Assembly: GCA_013334335.1 (NCBI GenBank)
Contig: JAAXXR010000004.1
Coordinates: 17,997-81,996, forward strand
DNA length: 64,000 nt
Reading direction: 5' to 3'
Source: Chlorobiaceae bacterium
Lineage (GTDB): Bacteria; Bacteroidota; Chlorobiia; Chlorobiales; Chlorobiaceae
This document shows, in pieces, positions 42,376 through 51,234 of this stretch. Every line of letters begins with the position of its first letter. Position 1 is the first letter of the stretch. Under the pieces are notes generated by a model. The model was given only the letters and a program-made list of their open reading frames with translations, did not search any database and had not been told where the DNA came from. The translations under genes and the position numbers were made by a program.

Positions 42376-44648
42376 CGACGAAAACCTACACGGTCAGGGG
42401 TATGCACTGCGCAAGCTGTGCGGCCATCATCACCAGGAAGCTCTCGGCGTTCGAAGGGATCGAGAAAGCAGACGTCAACCTTGCCACCGAAAAGGCGAAG
42501 CTTGAATTCAAGGGCGAAGCAGTCACCGACGAATCCCTGAACGAACTGCTCGGCAAATACGGTTACGGCCTCGTTGCCGACCAGATGCATGAAACCCCCT
42601 CCGCACCGGCCATCGACAGGAAAGCCGCAGCGGACAGCATGAAAAGGGAAAAAGAAGAGGAGTTGCTCGAACAGAAAGCCAGGGTGCAGTTCGCCCTGCC
42701 GATCGCCCTCATGGTTTTCGTGCTCATGATGTGGGACATCGCGTCGAGGTCCATCCCGTCGGTCCCCAACCTGCCGATCCCGATGGATCTCTTCAACATC
42801 CTCTCCATGGCGCTGGCCACCTACTTCGTGTTCCGCATCGGCGCGCCGTTCCTGCACGGCATCGTCATGTTCGTTCGCAGCGGCGCGGCAAGCATGGACA
42901 CCCTCATCGGCATCGGTACGCTCACCGCATGGCTCTACAGCACCGTCATCACCCTGATGCCCCCGGTGCGGAAGCTCCTGCGCGTGGCTGGCGACACCTA
43001 CTTCGACGTCACGATCGTGGTCATCGGCTTCGTGCTGCTTGGCAAATACCTTGAAGCCCGCTCAAGGATGAAGACTGGCGAGGCCATCGAAAAGCTGATC
43101 GGCCTGCAGGCCAAATCAGCAATCGTCAAACGCGGTTCCATGGAGATCGAGGTCCCGCTGGAGCAGGTCAGAAAGGGAGACTTGATCGTCGTCCGGCCCG
43201 GTGCGAAGATCCCTGTCGACGGCACCATCGTCGAAGGCAGCTCCTCCATCGACGAATCGATGGTCACCGGCGAACCGGTACCGGTGGACAAGAAGCCGGA
43301 AGATCAGGTCATCGGCGGCACGATCAACAAGCAGGGCGCATTCACCTTCACCGCATCGAGGGTAGGAGAGGAGACCGTACTGGCCCGCATCATCGCCATG
43401 GTCGGGGAGGCCCAGGGCTCGAAGGCGCCCATCCAGAACATCGCCGACCGCATCGCCGCGATCTTCGTGCCTACGGTGCTCGTGCTGGCTGCCCTCACCT
43501 TCATCGCCTGGCTCGCCATCGGCTCGGCCTTCATGAACTTCCCGACTGCGCTCTCCTTCGGCATCATGGGTATGGTGGGCATCCTCGTCATCGCCTGCCC
43601 CTGCGCTCTCGGGCTCGCCACGCCGACCGCGATCATCGTAGGGATCGGCAAGGGCGCCGAATACGGCATCCTCATCAGGAACGCCCAGAGTCTTGAAACC
43701 CTCAGCACCGTGGACACCGTCGTCTTCGACAAGACCGGAACCATCACGGCCGGAACACCCTCGGTCACCGACCTTGTGCCGCTCGATGGCAGATCTTCGC
43801 CAGACCTGCTTCTGCAGCTTGCCGCAAGTGTCGAAAGCCGATCCGGGCATCCACTCGCACAGGCCATCGCCGGCGCCGCAAAACAACGCGGCATGGCACT
43901 CCTGGAGGTCACCGGCTTCGAAGCCCTCGAAGGGGTCGGGGTAAAGGGCGCAATTGGCGAAAAGCTCCTCAGGGTCAGGAAACCCGACGGCAACGATGCC
44001 ACCTTGCCACAACTCGGTCCGCTTCAGCAGCAGGGCAAAACCGTGGTCATGCTCGAAGAAGGGGGCGTTGTACTCGGGCTCATCGCGCTGTCCGACACCA
44101 TCAAGGAGGAAGCCGCAGAAGCCGTCCGCGCCCTTCACCAAAAAGGAATCAAGGTGGTCATGCTCACCGGCGACAATCGCCTTGCAGCCGACTTCATGGC
44201 AAAGCAGGCCGGCATCGACGATGTCATCGCCGAAGTGCTCCCGAATGAAAAAGCCGATCGCATCCGCGAATTGCAACAGCAGGGTCGAAAAGTCGCCATG
44301 GCCGGCGACGGTATCAACGACGCCCCGGCGCTCGCCCTGGCCGACGTCGGCATCGCCATGGCCACCGGTACCGACGTCGCCATCGAATCGGCCGGCGTCA
44401 CCATCCTCCGGGGAGACATCAGGAAGGTCGCCCAGTCCATCACCCTTGCCCGTGCCACCATGCGGGTCATTCGCCAGAACCTGTTCTGGGCATTCATCTA
44501 CAACATCATCGGCATCCCGCTCGCCGCAGGAGCCCTCTACCCCGTCTTCGGCATCTTCCTGAATCCAGTCTTCTCGGGCGTGGCAATGGCCGGCAGCAGC
44601 GTCTCGGTCGTCACCAACTCACTGCGCCTCAAAACCAAAAAGCTCTGA
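42372..44648 (+). CDS. copA: Copper-translocating P1B-type ATPase
   Basis: [77 protein letters not shown]. Confidence 0.96.
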   Translation: MTTKTYTVRGMHCASCAAIITRKLSAFEGIEKADVNLATEKAKLEFKGEAVTDESLNELLGKYGYGLVADQMHETPSAPAIDRKAAADSMKREKEEELLEQKARVQFALPIALMVFVLMMWDIASRSIPSVPNLPIPMDLFNILSMALATYFVFRIGAPFLHGIVMFVRSGAASMDTLIGIGTLTAWLYSTVITLMPPVRKLLRVAGDTYFDVTIVVIGFVLLGKYLEARSRMKTGEAIEKLIGLQAKSAIVKRGSMEIEVPLEQVRKGDLIVVRPGAKIPVDGTIVEGSSSIDESMVTGEPVPVDKKPEDQVIGGTINKQGAFTFTASRVGEETVLARIIAMVGEAQGSKAPIQNIADRIAAIFVPTVLVLAALTFIAWLAIGSAFMNFPTALSFGIMGMVGILVIACPCALGLATPTAIIVGIGKGAEYGILIRNAQSLETLSTVDTVVFDKTGTITAGTPSVTDLVPLDGRSSPDLLLQLAASVESRSGHPLAQAIAGAAKQRGMALLEVTGFEALEGVGVKGAIGEKLLRVRKPDGNDATLPQLGPLQQQGKTVVMLEEGGVVLGLIALSDTIKEEAAEAVRALHQKGIKVVMLTGDNRLAADFMAKQAGIDDVIAEVLPNEKADRIRELQQQGRKVAMAGDGINDAPALALADVGIAMATGTDVAIESAGVTILRGDIRKVAQSITLARATMRVIRQNLFWAFIYNIIGIPLAAGALYPVFGIFLNPVFSGVAMAGSSVSVVTNSLRLKTKKL

Positions 44649-44651
44649 GCC

Positions 44652-45410
44652 ATGGACAGGCAAACCCTCGAAGCGCACCGCTCCTTCCTGAAAGACGACA
44701 TCCGCCAGAAATTGGACTTTTCACAGACAGCCCAGAGCCGCAGGTTACCGCCACCGCCAGTCGAAAAACCCTTCTCCGTCAATGCGAAGCGCATCGATCT
44801 TCCCAGGGTCAAGCAACTTGAACAGATCGGCAACATCGACCTGAAAACCGCCATCGCGAAACGCGAAAGCTGCCGCATCTATGCCGATACCCCCCTTACC
44901 CTCGAAGAGCTCTCGCTGCTGCTCTGGGCCACCCAGGGGGTACGGCTCAAGCTCGATGCCGGCCACACCCTCAGAACCGTTCCTTCAGCCGGATGCAGGC
45001 ATGCCTTCGAAACCTATCTCGGCGTCCTGAACGTCAACGGCCTCGCAAAAGGAATTTACCGCTACCTCCCCCTTGAACACCAGCTCCTGTTCGAATTCGA
45101 GGTGACGGAGCTCGAACGGAAAATAACGAGGGCGGCCCTCGGCCAACCCTATCCGGGTGATGCAGCCGTCACCTTTATCTGGACCGTCATTCCCTACCGC
45201 ATGGAGTGGCGCTACGGACTGGCCGCCCACAAGGTCATCGCCCTCGACGCCGGCCATGTGTGCCAGAACCTCTACCTCGCCTGCGAAGCCATAGGCGCCG
45301 GCACCTGCGCCATAGCCGCTTATGATCAGCAAGTCATGGACGATCTGCTGCTCGTCGACGGCGAAGAGGAGTTCACCATCTACCTCGCTCCCGTCGGAAA
45401 GAAGCCGTGA
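44652..45410 (+). CDS. SagB/ThcOx-like nitroreductase-fold flavoprotein
   Basis: LKTAIAKRESCRIYADTPLTLEELSLLLWATQGVR, RTVPSAGCRHAFETYL, ALDAGHVCQNLYLACEAIGAGTCAIAAYD. Confidence 0.88.
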   Translation: MDRQTLEAHRSFLKDDIRQKLDFSQTAQSRRLPPPPVEKPFSVNAKRIDLPRVKQLEQIGNIDLKTAIAKRESCRIYADTPLTLEELSLLLWATQGVRLKLDAGHTLRTVPSAGCRHAFETYLGVLNVNGLAKGIYRYLPLEHQLLFEFEVTELERKITRAALGQPYPGDAAVTFIWTVIPYRMEWRYGLAAHKVIALDAGHVCQNLYLACEAIGAGTCAIAAYDQQVMDDLLLVDGEEEFTIYLAPVGKKP

Positions 45411-45423
45411 TTGCACCGGGCGA

Positions 45424-45768
45424 TCAATTCCACCTGACCTTACCGAGTGCCTCCTCGCAGAACATGAGCATATCGATCTCCGTTCCTGCATCCCTGTCGC
45501 CGAGAAGCCGCCTGGTCAGGAGGAATGCCATCCGCTCGTACAGCCCGGTCGTGTCGGCGTAATTCCTTACCGCCACAGGGTGCCCGGCACGCTCTCCGAC
45601 AACAATACCAAGGCAGGTATGCAGAACGTCGAGATCTGTTTTGGCTTCCAGCGACAAGGCATTCCGGAACTCCTCGTTCTCATTGCCGAGTGCATTCAAC
45701 GCCCTCCATGCCATCAGGTAACTCCCCGTTTGCAGGTATCCCAAAATGCTCTCCAGACGATGTTTCAT
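45424..45768 (-). CDS. Hypothetical protein
   Basis: Coding-like composition (MKHRLESILGYLQTGSYLMAWRALNAL...); no family recognised. Confidence 0.55.
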   Translation of the reverse strand: MKHRLESILGYLQTGSYLMAWRALNALGNENEEFRNALSLEAKTDLDVLHTCLGIVVGERAGHPVAVRNYADTTGLYERMAFLLTRRLLGDRDAGTEIDMLMFCEEALGKVRWN

Positions 45769-45925
45769 TTTCGGTTGCGTTCTGCCGTTCAGGTATTTGA
45801 CCGTTACTCACTTGAAATTATCTTGCACACAAACAAGTTCCCAAAGAAAATGAGCACGAAGCGATCCTGAAACGCAGGTATGGCGATTTGATCGGCACCC
45901 GGAGAAAGACGAGACACCTCAACGC

Positions 45926-46558
45926 ATGATCATCGAAACTTTCCGATATGAAATCGGGGCAGGGATCGCCCTTCGGCTCCGTCTCGAAAAAAGCCCGGTC
46001 AGCCACAATTTCTGGGTACTGAAAACCGATGAGGGCAAGGTCGTCGCCGAACGGCACGACCTTGCGACCGACAAAAAAACAGGCAAGCCTCTGGTAATCG
46101 GCCTGACCGGCTCGGTCAACCGCTTCTACACCTTCACCCCGAACGAACACGATGCACGGATGCTCGGGGTGACCGGACAGATGATCGAAGGCAGAACCTA
46201 TATCCACTGCCGCCAGGAGCGGCACGTCGTCTTCGTCGGCCCGGATGCTGCCGCGCTCGAGAAATGGAACACCTGGGGCTCGCTCATCCCGTTCATCAAC
46301 TCACTGAACATCCCCTACCCCCCGCTTGGCCTGAACCTGCCGAATCGCACGATCAATTCGAACAGCGGCTATGCTACGGGCGCCTGCATCATGGGACTGG
46401 AACCCCACTATTTCAAATCCACCTGGAACCCCGGCAGAAACAGCCTCCTGCTGCCGAAACCCCAGCTTGATCTTCAGCTGTCGAGGCACCGTAAGTCGCC
46501 ACTGCCGCCCGGCCGATCTCCTGAACCAGATACTCCCGTTTCTGAATTGGTCGGTTGA
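45926..46558 (+). CDS. Hypothetical protein; C-terminus possibly frameshifted
   Basis: Coding-like MIIETFRYEIGAGIALRLRLEKSPVSHNFWVL...INSNSGYATGACIMGL; a plausible continuation lies in the +1 frame up to 46700. Confidence 0.6.
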   Translation: MIIETFRYEIGAGIALRLRLEKSPVSHNFWVLKTDEGKVVAERHDLATDKKTGKPLVIGLTGSVNRFYTFTPNEHDARMLGVTGQMIEGRTYIHCRQERHVVFVGPDAAALEKWNTWGSLIPFINSLNIPYPPLGLNLPNRTINSNSGYATGACIMGLEPHYFKSTWNPGRNSLLLPKPQLDLQLSRHRKSPLPPGRSPEPDTPVSELVG

Positions 46559-46759
46559 TCCTGACGCCCTCGCCCACTCGATCACCGGGAAGTTCGTCAG
46601 CAGACACCACACCTACCGCTTGCTCATCAGCATCAAGCCGATCATGCCGCTATCAAGCACCCCTCAGTCAGGCTTTCAAAGTAAAATCAGACCCTGGTGA
46701 AGAAAATGCAGGCCAAGTGCACGCTCCCCTCGGCCGGCCTCCGATGCAGCCTCGTTCAT

Positions 46760-47842
46760 TTAATGCCGAATTCGCTTACTCGGCTGTGGAAGATATGATC
46801 GCAACACCAGGGCGATGAGTACGACGGCCGAGATGATCGCGATCGGTCCGGCATCTTCGTGGCTGCTGCGGGCGATCCAGTGGCGGATGTCGAGGCCAAG
46901 CCATGCGTACAGCGAGTTGATGGCCATGCCTGCGGCGAAGGACATGACGACGATTGCCGCGAGGTAGACGGTAGTGGCCCGCTTGCCGAGAATCCTCGAG
47001 ATAACGGTGAGCGATGCCGCGTTGGTCGCAGGTCCTGCAAGCAGGAACACCAGCGCTGCGCCAGGCGAAATCCCCTTGAGTGCAAAGGCCGCCGCAATCG
47101 GGGTCGAGGCGGTTGCGCACACATAGAGGGGTACCGAAATGGCAAGCATGAGGGCCATCGACAGGTACTCATTCGAGAGATAGCGTTCGATGGTTTCGGG
47201 GGAAACCAGGGCCGATATCGATCCAGCAAGCACGACGCCGGCAAACAGCCATACCCCGACATCCTTCAGGAGATCGCCGAACGCGAATTCGAGACCCGAT
47301 TTCAGTTTGTCAACGACGGTGGTCCGCACCGGCTTCTTGTGGCCGCAGCAGCAAGACGAGGTGCAGGAAACCTCACCCTGGGGAGTTGCCACCGCTTCAG
47401 CGTGCACGCTACCGCCGATCCTTTCGGAAAACGACACCGCGATGCCAGCCGCTATGGCCGTCAGAAAACCGGCCACCGGCCTGGCGACGGTCATGACCGG
47501 ATCGAGCAACGCCCAGGAGACGGCGATGGAATCGACTCCGGTCTCGGGTGTGGAGATCAGAAACGAGGCCACCGGCCCCTTACCCGCACCCTGTTTGCGC
47601 AAGCCTGCGGCAGCCGGAAGCACACCGCAGCTGCAGAGCGGTATGGGAACGCCGATAGCCGATGCCTTGAGAATGCTCTTGAAACCGTTACCGCCAAGAT
47701 GGGAAGCCACGAAATCGTCAGGCATGAAGGCCTTGAGCAGGCCGGCCACCAGAAAACCGAGCAGGACGAACGGCGCGGCATCAAGAAGCACCGCCCATGA
47801 TGCTTCAAGAATCGTGGAGAACATGTTCACTGCGTTTTGCAT
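46760..47842 (-). CDS. Permease (YraQ/DUF318-like) with internal Cys-rich loop
   Basis: AAPFVLLGFLVAGLLKAFMPDDFVASHLGG, PLCSCGVLPAAAGLRKQGAGKGPVASFLISTPETGVDS, loop CTSSCCCGHKK. Confidence 0.9.
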   Translation of the reverse strand: MQNAVNMFSTILEASWAVLLDAAPFVLLGFLVAGLLKAFMPDDFVASHLGGNGFKSILKASAIGVPIPLCSCGVLPAAAGLRKQGAGKGPVASFLISTPETGVDSIAVSWALLDPVMTVARPVAGFLTAIAAGIAVSFSERIGGSVHAEAVATPQGEVSCTSSCCCGHKKPVRTTVVDKLKSGLEFAFGDLLKDVGVWLFAGVVLAGSISALVSPETIERYLSNEYLSMALMLAISVPLYVCATASTPIAAAFALKGISPGAALVFLLAGPATNAASLTVISRILGKRATTVYLAAIVVMSFAAGMAINSLYAWLGLDIRHWIARSSHEDAGPIAIISAVVLIALVLRSYLPQPSKRIRH

Positions 47843-47874
47843 ACATCACCTCGCTTACTTCTTTACATAGTATC

Positions 47875-47894
47875 GCATGATCAATTGTTCATGC
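47875..47894. promoter_or_regulatory. Operator-like palindrome, copy 1 (upstream of permease)
   Basis: GCATGATCAATTGTTCATGC; 18 of 20 positions match its reverse complement. Confidence 0.65.
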
Positions 47895-47913
47895 TTGTGA
47901 GAAAAAAAAGTCA

Positions 47914-48279
47914 TCATCTGCCCTCCTGCACATGCTCGAAACCGATACGGATCAGTTCGGCTATGTGGCTGTCGTCAAGACTGTACAGCACATTCTTGCC
48001 CTGTTTCCTCGACCGGACGATCTTCGCATCACGAAGTACCCTGAGCTGATGGGATACCGCAGACTGGTTCATGCCGAGAATCGAGGTCAGGTCGCAGACG
48101 CACAGTTCCGAACGGTAGAGGGCATTGAGAATCCTCATCCGCGTATGGTCCCCGAGCACCTTGAAAAGTTGCGCCAGGTCAGCCTGCAACGGCTCCCCAG
48201 GTATCGTTTTCCTGACCTGGTCAACCAGATCGGGGTGAAAACATGCCGTCTGGCAGCTCTCAGCGCTCGTATCAATCAT
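47914..48279 (-). CDS. ArsR/SmtB-family winged-helix regulator
   Basis: LAQLFKVLGDHTRMRILNALYRSELCVCDLTSILGMNQSAVSHQLRVLRDAKIVRSRKQGKNVLYSL; start MIDTSAE. Confidence 0.95.
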   Translation of the reverse strand: MIDTSAESCQTACFHPDLVDQVRKTIPGEPLQADLAQLFKVLGDHTRMRILNALYRSELCVCDLTSILGMNQSAVSHQLRVLRDAKIVRSRKQGKNVLYSLDDSHIAELIRIGFEHVQEGR

Positions 48280-48292
48280 AATCCCCCTCATC

Positions 48293-48312
48293 GCATGAGT
48301 CAATATTCATAT
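48293..48312. promoter_or_regulatory. Operator-like palindrome, copy 2 (upstream of arsR-like gene)
   Basis: GCATGAGTCAATATTCATAT; shares ATGA-N8-TCAT with copy 1. Confidence 0.55.
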
Positions 48313-48410
48313 GATAATCAAAACAGGAAACTCCCGCAAACCGTTCAGGGATCTTCCGAACGGTTTGCAGAATTTTTCCAGCCAATCCGAAGGTTCTCCG
48401 TCCGGCATAC

Positions 48411-50261
48411 TCAGGGTAGCTGTCCAAGGGTCTTCAGGAACGGGGCGGGCTTGACGAAACCGACGATGCGGGTGCCCTCGACCTCCGTTCCGGCTCGGTT
48501 AAAAAAGATGATTCCCGGTGGCCCGAACAACCCGAAGCGCTTCATGAGCAAGCGGTCGTCGTCGGTGTTGCCGGAGACATCGACCTGAAGCAGGGTCATG
48601 CGACAGAGACGTTCCCGAACGTTCGGATCACTGAAGGTCTCCAGCTCCATCTCTTTGCAGGATACACACCAGTCCGCAAAGAAATCAAGCATGACCGGCC
48701 GGTCCGAGGCTGCAATTTCGCGCTCCAGCTCCTCAATCGTCCGGATACGCCTGAATGGCAGCTTTCCGCCCTCTACCGCCGCTGATGCCGATAAACCGTG
48801 CAGACCTGCAAGGGGTTTCAGCGGGTTGGTACCACCTGAAGCCGCGCCAACCAGTTCGAGTACCCCGATCACGCTCATCACCAGGCCAAAAGTTCGGAGA
48901 AACTTCGTGGTGATGGTGACCGCCTCGCCCATAGGCCTGAACACACCCGAGAACACCGCGCAAAGCAGGGCAAATGCCCCCCAGCACAACAGCACCGCCT
49001 GCGGCTGAAGCACCGGTGTAACCATCCAGATTGCCACCGCGATCAGCAAGAGGCCGAAAACGTTCTTGACACCGATCATCCAGGGACCGACCTTTGGCAA
49101 GAGGCTTCCGGCCGAAAGGCCGATCATGAGAAGTGGCACGCTCATGCCCATGGCCATCGAAAAGAGCGCCAATGCACCGGCGAGCACATCTTTCGTCTGG
49201 CTGATATACACCAGCGTGCCGGCCAATGGAGCCGCAACGCATGGACCGACGATCAACGCCGAGACCGAACCCATGAAGAACACGCCGACGAAACGGCCAC
49301 CTTTCAGCTTGCCGGTGCTCCTCGTAAGATGGTTCTGGATCGACGCAGGCACCTGGAGCTGGTAGAGGTCGAACATCGAAAGCGACAACGCGAAAAGCAG
49401 CAACGAAAACAGTACCAGAACCCAGGGTTTCTGCAACGCTCCGGCAAGCCCTTCGCCGGCAAGGCCCGCCGCCACGCCGAGCAACGTGTAGACCAGGGCC
49501 ATCCCGAGGCAATAGGCGACCGACATCATGAAGCTCTTACCACGGCTCGCATCCCCTTCACCCACGATGATCGAGGAGAGGATCGGCACCATCGGCAATA
49601 CGCATGGGGTAAACGAGAGCAAGAGGCCGAAAAGGAGAAACGTCACCGAAATCTTCCACAGGTTGTTGCCTTCAAGCGTGGCCGTTGCCAGGGAGATGTC
49701 GTCACCCCCCGCCTTCACCACCGGCGTGGCCGCAACAGCAGGGGAAGCCGACGGCGTCACTTCGGCGTCGGCAGGAGCCGGGGAGGAAGCGGCTGGCGAG
49801 ACGAGGGCGAGTTCGCCCGGCTTGGCGGGATCCACCTCAAAAAACTTGTCAACGGGTGGATAACACAGTCCGTCATCGGCACAACCCTGATATTGGATGT
49901 CAAGCCTGAAGGGGGCGGTGGCCCTCACCACCTTCACACTGGCCGAAAGCTGGTCATGGAAAATTTCCATCTTCTCCCCGCTGGACGGATCGACGAACCT
50001 GACGCCTTCTGGCAGGTCCGGCGCGCCGAGGCGCGCGTCGCCACGCTCAACGCTGACGTTTATTCGGTCGCGGTAGAGTTTGTACCCTTTCGCGATATCC
50101 CAGTGAAAGAAGATCCTGCCGTCGCTGACCAGTTCAGCCCTGAGCCTGAACGCCTGCTCCGGGTCCAGGAATTCAGCGGCAAACGCGGTAGTGCTTTTAC
50201 CGTAAATCAGGAGGAGTGCCGCAAGAACGGCAAGTGATCGCATGAATGATCGTGGAGTCAT
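48411..50261 (-). CDS. dsbD: Thiol:disulfide interchange protein DsbD
   Basis: N-terminal DsbD-alpha-like domain, GLLLSFTPCVLPMVPILSSIIVGE membrane domain, C-terminal thioredoxin DFFADWCVSCKEME. Confidence 0.93.
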   Translation of the reverse strand: MTPRSFMRSLAVLAALLLIYGKSTTAFAAEFLDPEQAFRLRAELVSDGRIFFHWDIAKGYKLYRDRINVSVERGDARLGAPDLPEGVRFVDPSSGEKMEIFHDQLSASVKVVRATAPFRLDIQYQGCADDGLCYPPVDKFFEVDPAKPGELALVSPAASSPAPADAEVTPSASPAVAATPVVKAGGDDISLATATLEGNNLWKISVTFLLFGLLLSFTPCVLPMVPILSSIIVGEGDASRGKSFMMSVAYCLGMALVYTLLGVAAGLAGEGLAGALQKPWVLVLFSLLLFALSLSMFDLYQLQVPASIQNHLTRSTGKLKGGRFVGVFFMGSVSALIVGPCVAAPLAGTLVYISQTKDVLAGALALFSMAMGMSVPLLMIGLSAGSLLPKVGPWMIGVKNVFGLLLIAVAIWMVTPVLQPQAVLLCWGAFALLCAVFSGVFRPMGEAVTITTKFLRTFGLVMSVIGVLELVGAASGGTNPLKPLAGLHGLSASAAVEGGKLPFRRIRTIEELEREIAASDRPVMLDFFADWCVSCKEMELETFSDPNVRERLCRMTLLQVDVSGNTDDDRLLMKRFGLFGPPGIIFFNRAGTEVEGTRIVGFVKPAPFLKTLGQLP

Positions 50262-50293
50262 CGCATCGTGCTGCGGTTGTGTTATCGCCGTTG

Positions 50294-51184
50294 TCAGTCC
50301 TTGTGAAATATCCTTCCGGCACTGTCCATGGCGAGGTACTTCACGCCATGGAGCGCCATATAATCGATGGCCTCATGGCCTTTGAGCATCCCGATCGTCG
50401 TACAGCTTCCTGCCTCGAGGGCAGTCGACGCGATGACCGTCACGGATCTCCAGAATGCCACAGGATACCCGGTGTGCGGATCGAGAATGTGGCAATAGCG
50501 GCGACCTCCGACCTCGATATACCGCTCATAATCGCCGCTGGTGGCCAGGGCGCCACTGAAGAGCGGAATGGAGGCCATGGTGCTTCCGGGGTTTCGAGGG
50601 TCCCGTATCCCTATGGTCCAGGGCGCCCCGTCAGGCTGAGTTCCGACAACCCTCACATCGCCCGCCATGTTCACATAACCATGCCGGATACCCTTCTCAT
50701 ACAGGATTTCGGCCGCACAGTCTGCTGCATACTCCTTGCCGATGCCGCCAAGGTCCACCTGCATGCCTTGACGTGCGAGCCGGACGCCTCTTTCGTCGAG
50801 GTCGACGAGGTGCCAGCCAACAACTTCAAGCAGTTTTTCGAGCACCCGTTTTCCGGGGAGCTCGGGCTTGTTGAAATCCCAGGCTTTTCGCAAGACTCCC
50901 GAGGTCACATCGAACAGCCCGCCGCTTTGCTCATACAGCTTGTCCGCATGACGAAAAAGGCGCATGGTCTCTTCGTCGCAACTGACCATGGCGCCTCCTG
51001 CCGCTTCGTTGATTGTCGAAACGATGCTTCCTGGCAGGTATCGGGAGTACTTCCGTTCGATTCTTGCAATCTCATGCATGGCGGCTTCAGCCGCCGACAA
51101 CGCCATCCCTTTTCCGGAACATGCGGCAACGATTTCACAGCAACAGCCCATAGCATTGAAACCGAATCGGAAAATACCCATCAT
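50294..51184 (-). CDS. apbE: FAD:protein FMN transferase (ApbE family)
   Basis: MQVDLGGIGKEYAAD, INMAGDVRV-like VNMAGDVRVVG, ATSGDYERY, HILDPHTGYPV, STALEAGSCTTIGMLKG. Confidence 0.92.
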   Translation of the reverse strand: MMGIFRFGFNAMGCCCEIVAACSGKGMALSAAEAAMHEIARIERKYSRYLPGSIVSTINEAAGGAMVSCDEETMRLFRHADKLYEQSGGLFDVTSGVLRKAWDFNKPELPGKRVLEKLLEVVGWHLVDLDERGVRLARQGMQVDLGGIGKEYAADCAAEILYEKGIRHGYVNMAGDVRVVGTQPDGAPWTIGIRDPRNPGSTMASIPLFSGALATSGDYERYIEVGGRRYCHILDPHTGYPVAFWRSVTVIASTALEAGSCTTIGMLKGHEAIDYMALHGVKYLAMDSAGRIFHKD

Positions 51185-51234
51185 CTCTTTTGCTGCTTAT
51201 CATTGTTGAAACGTTGCCGCTGCTTCCGGAAACA

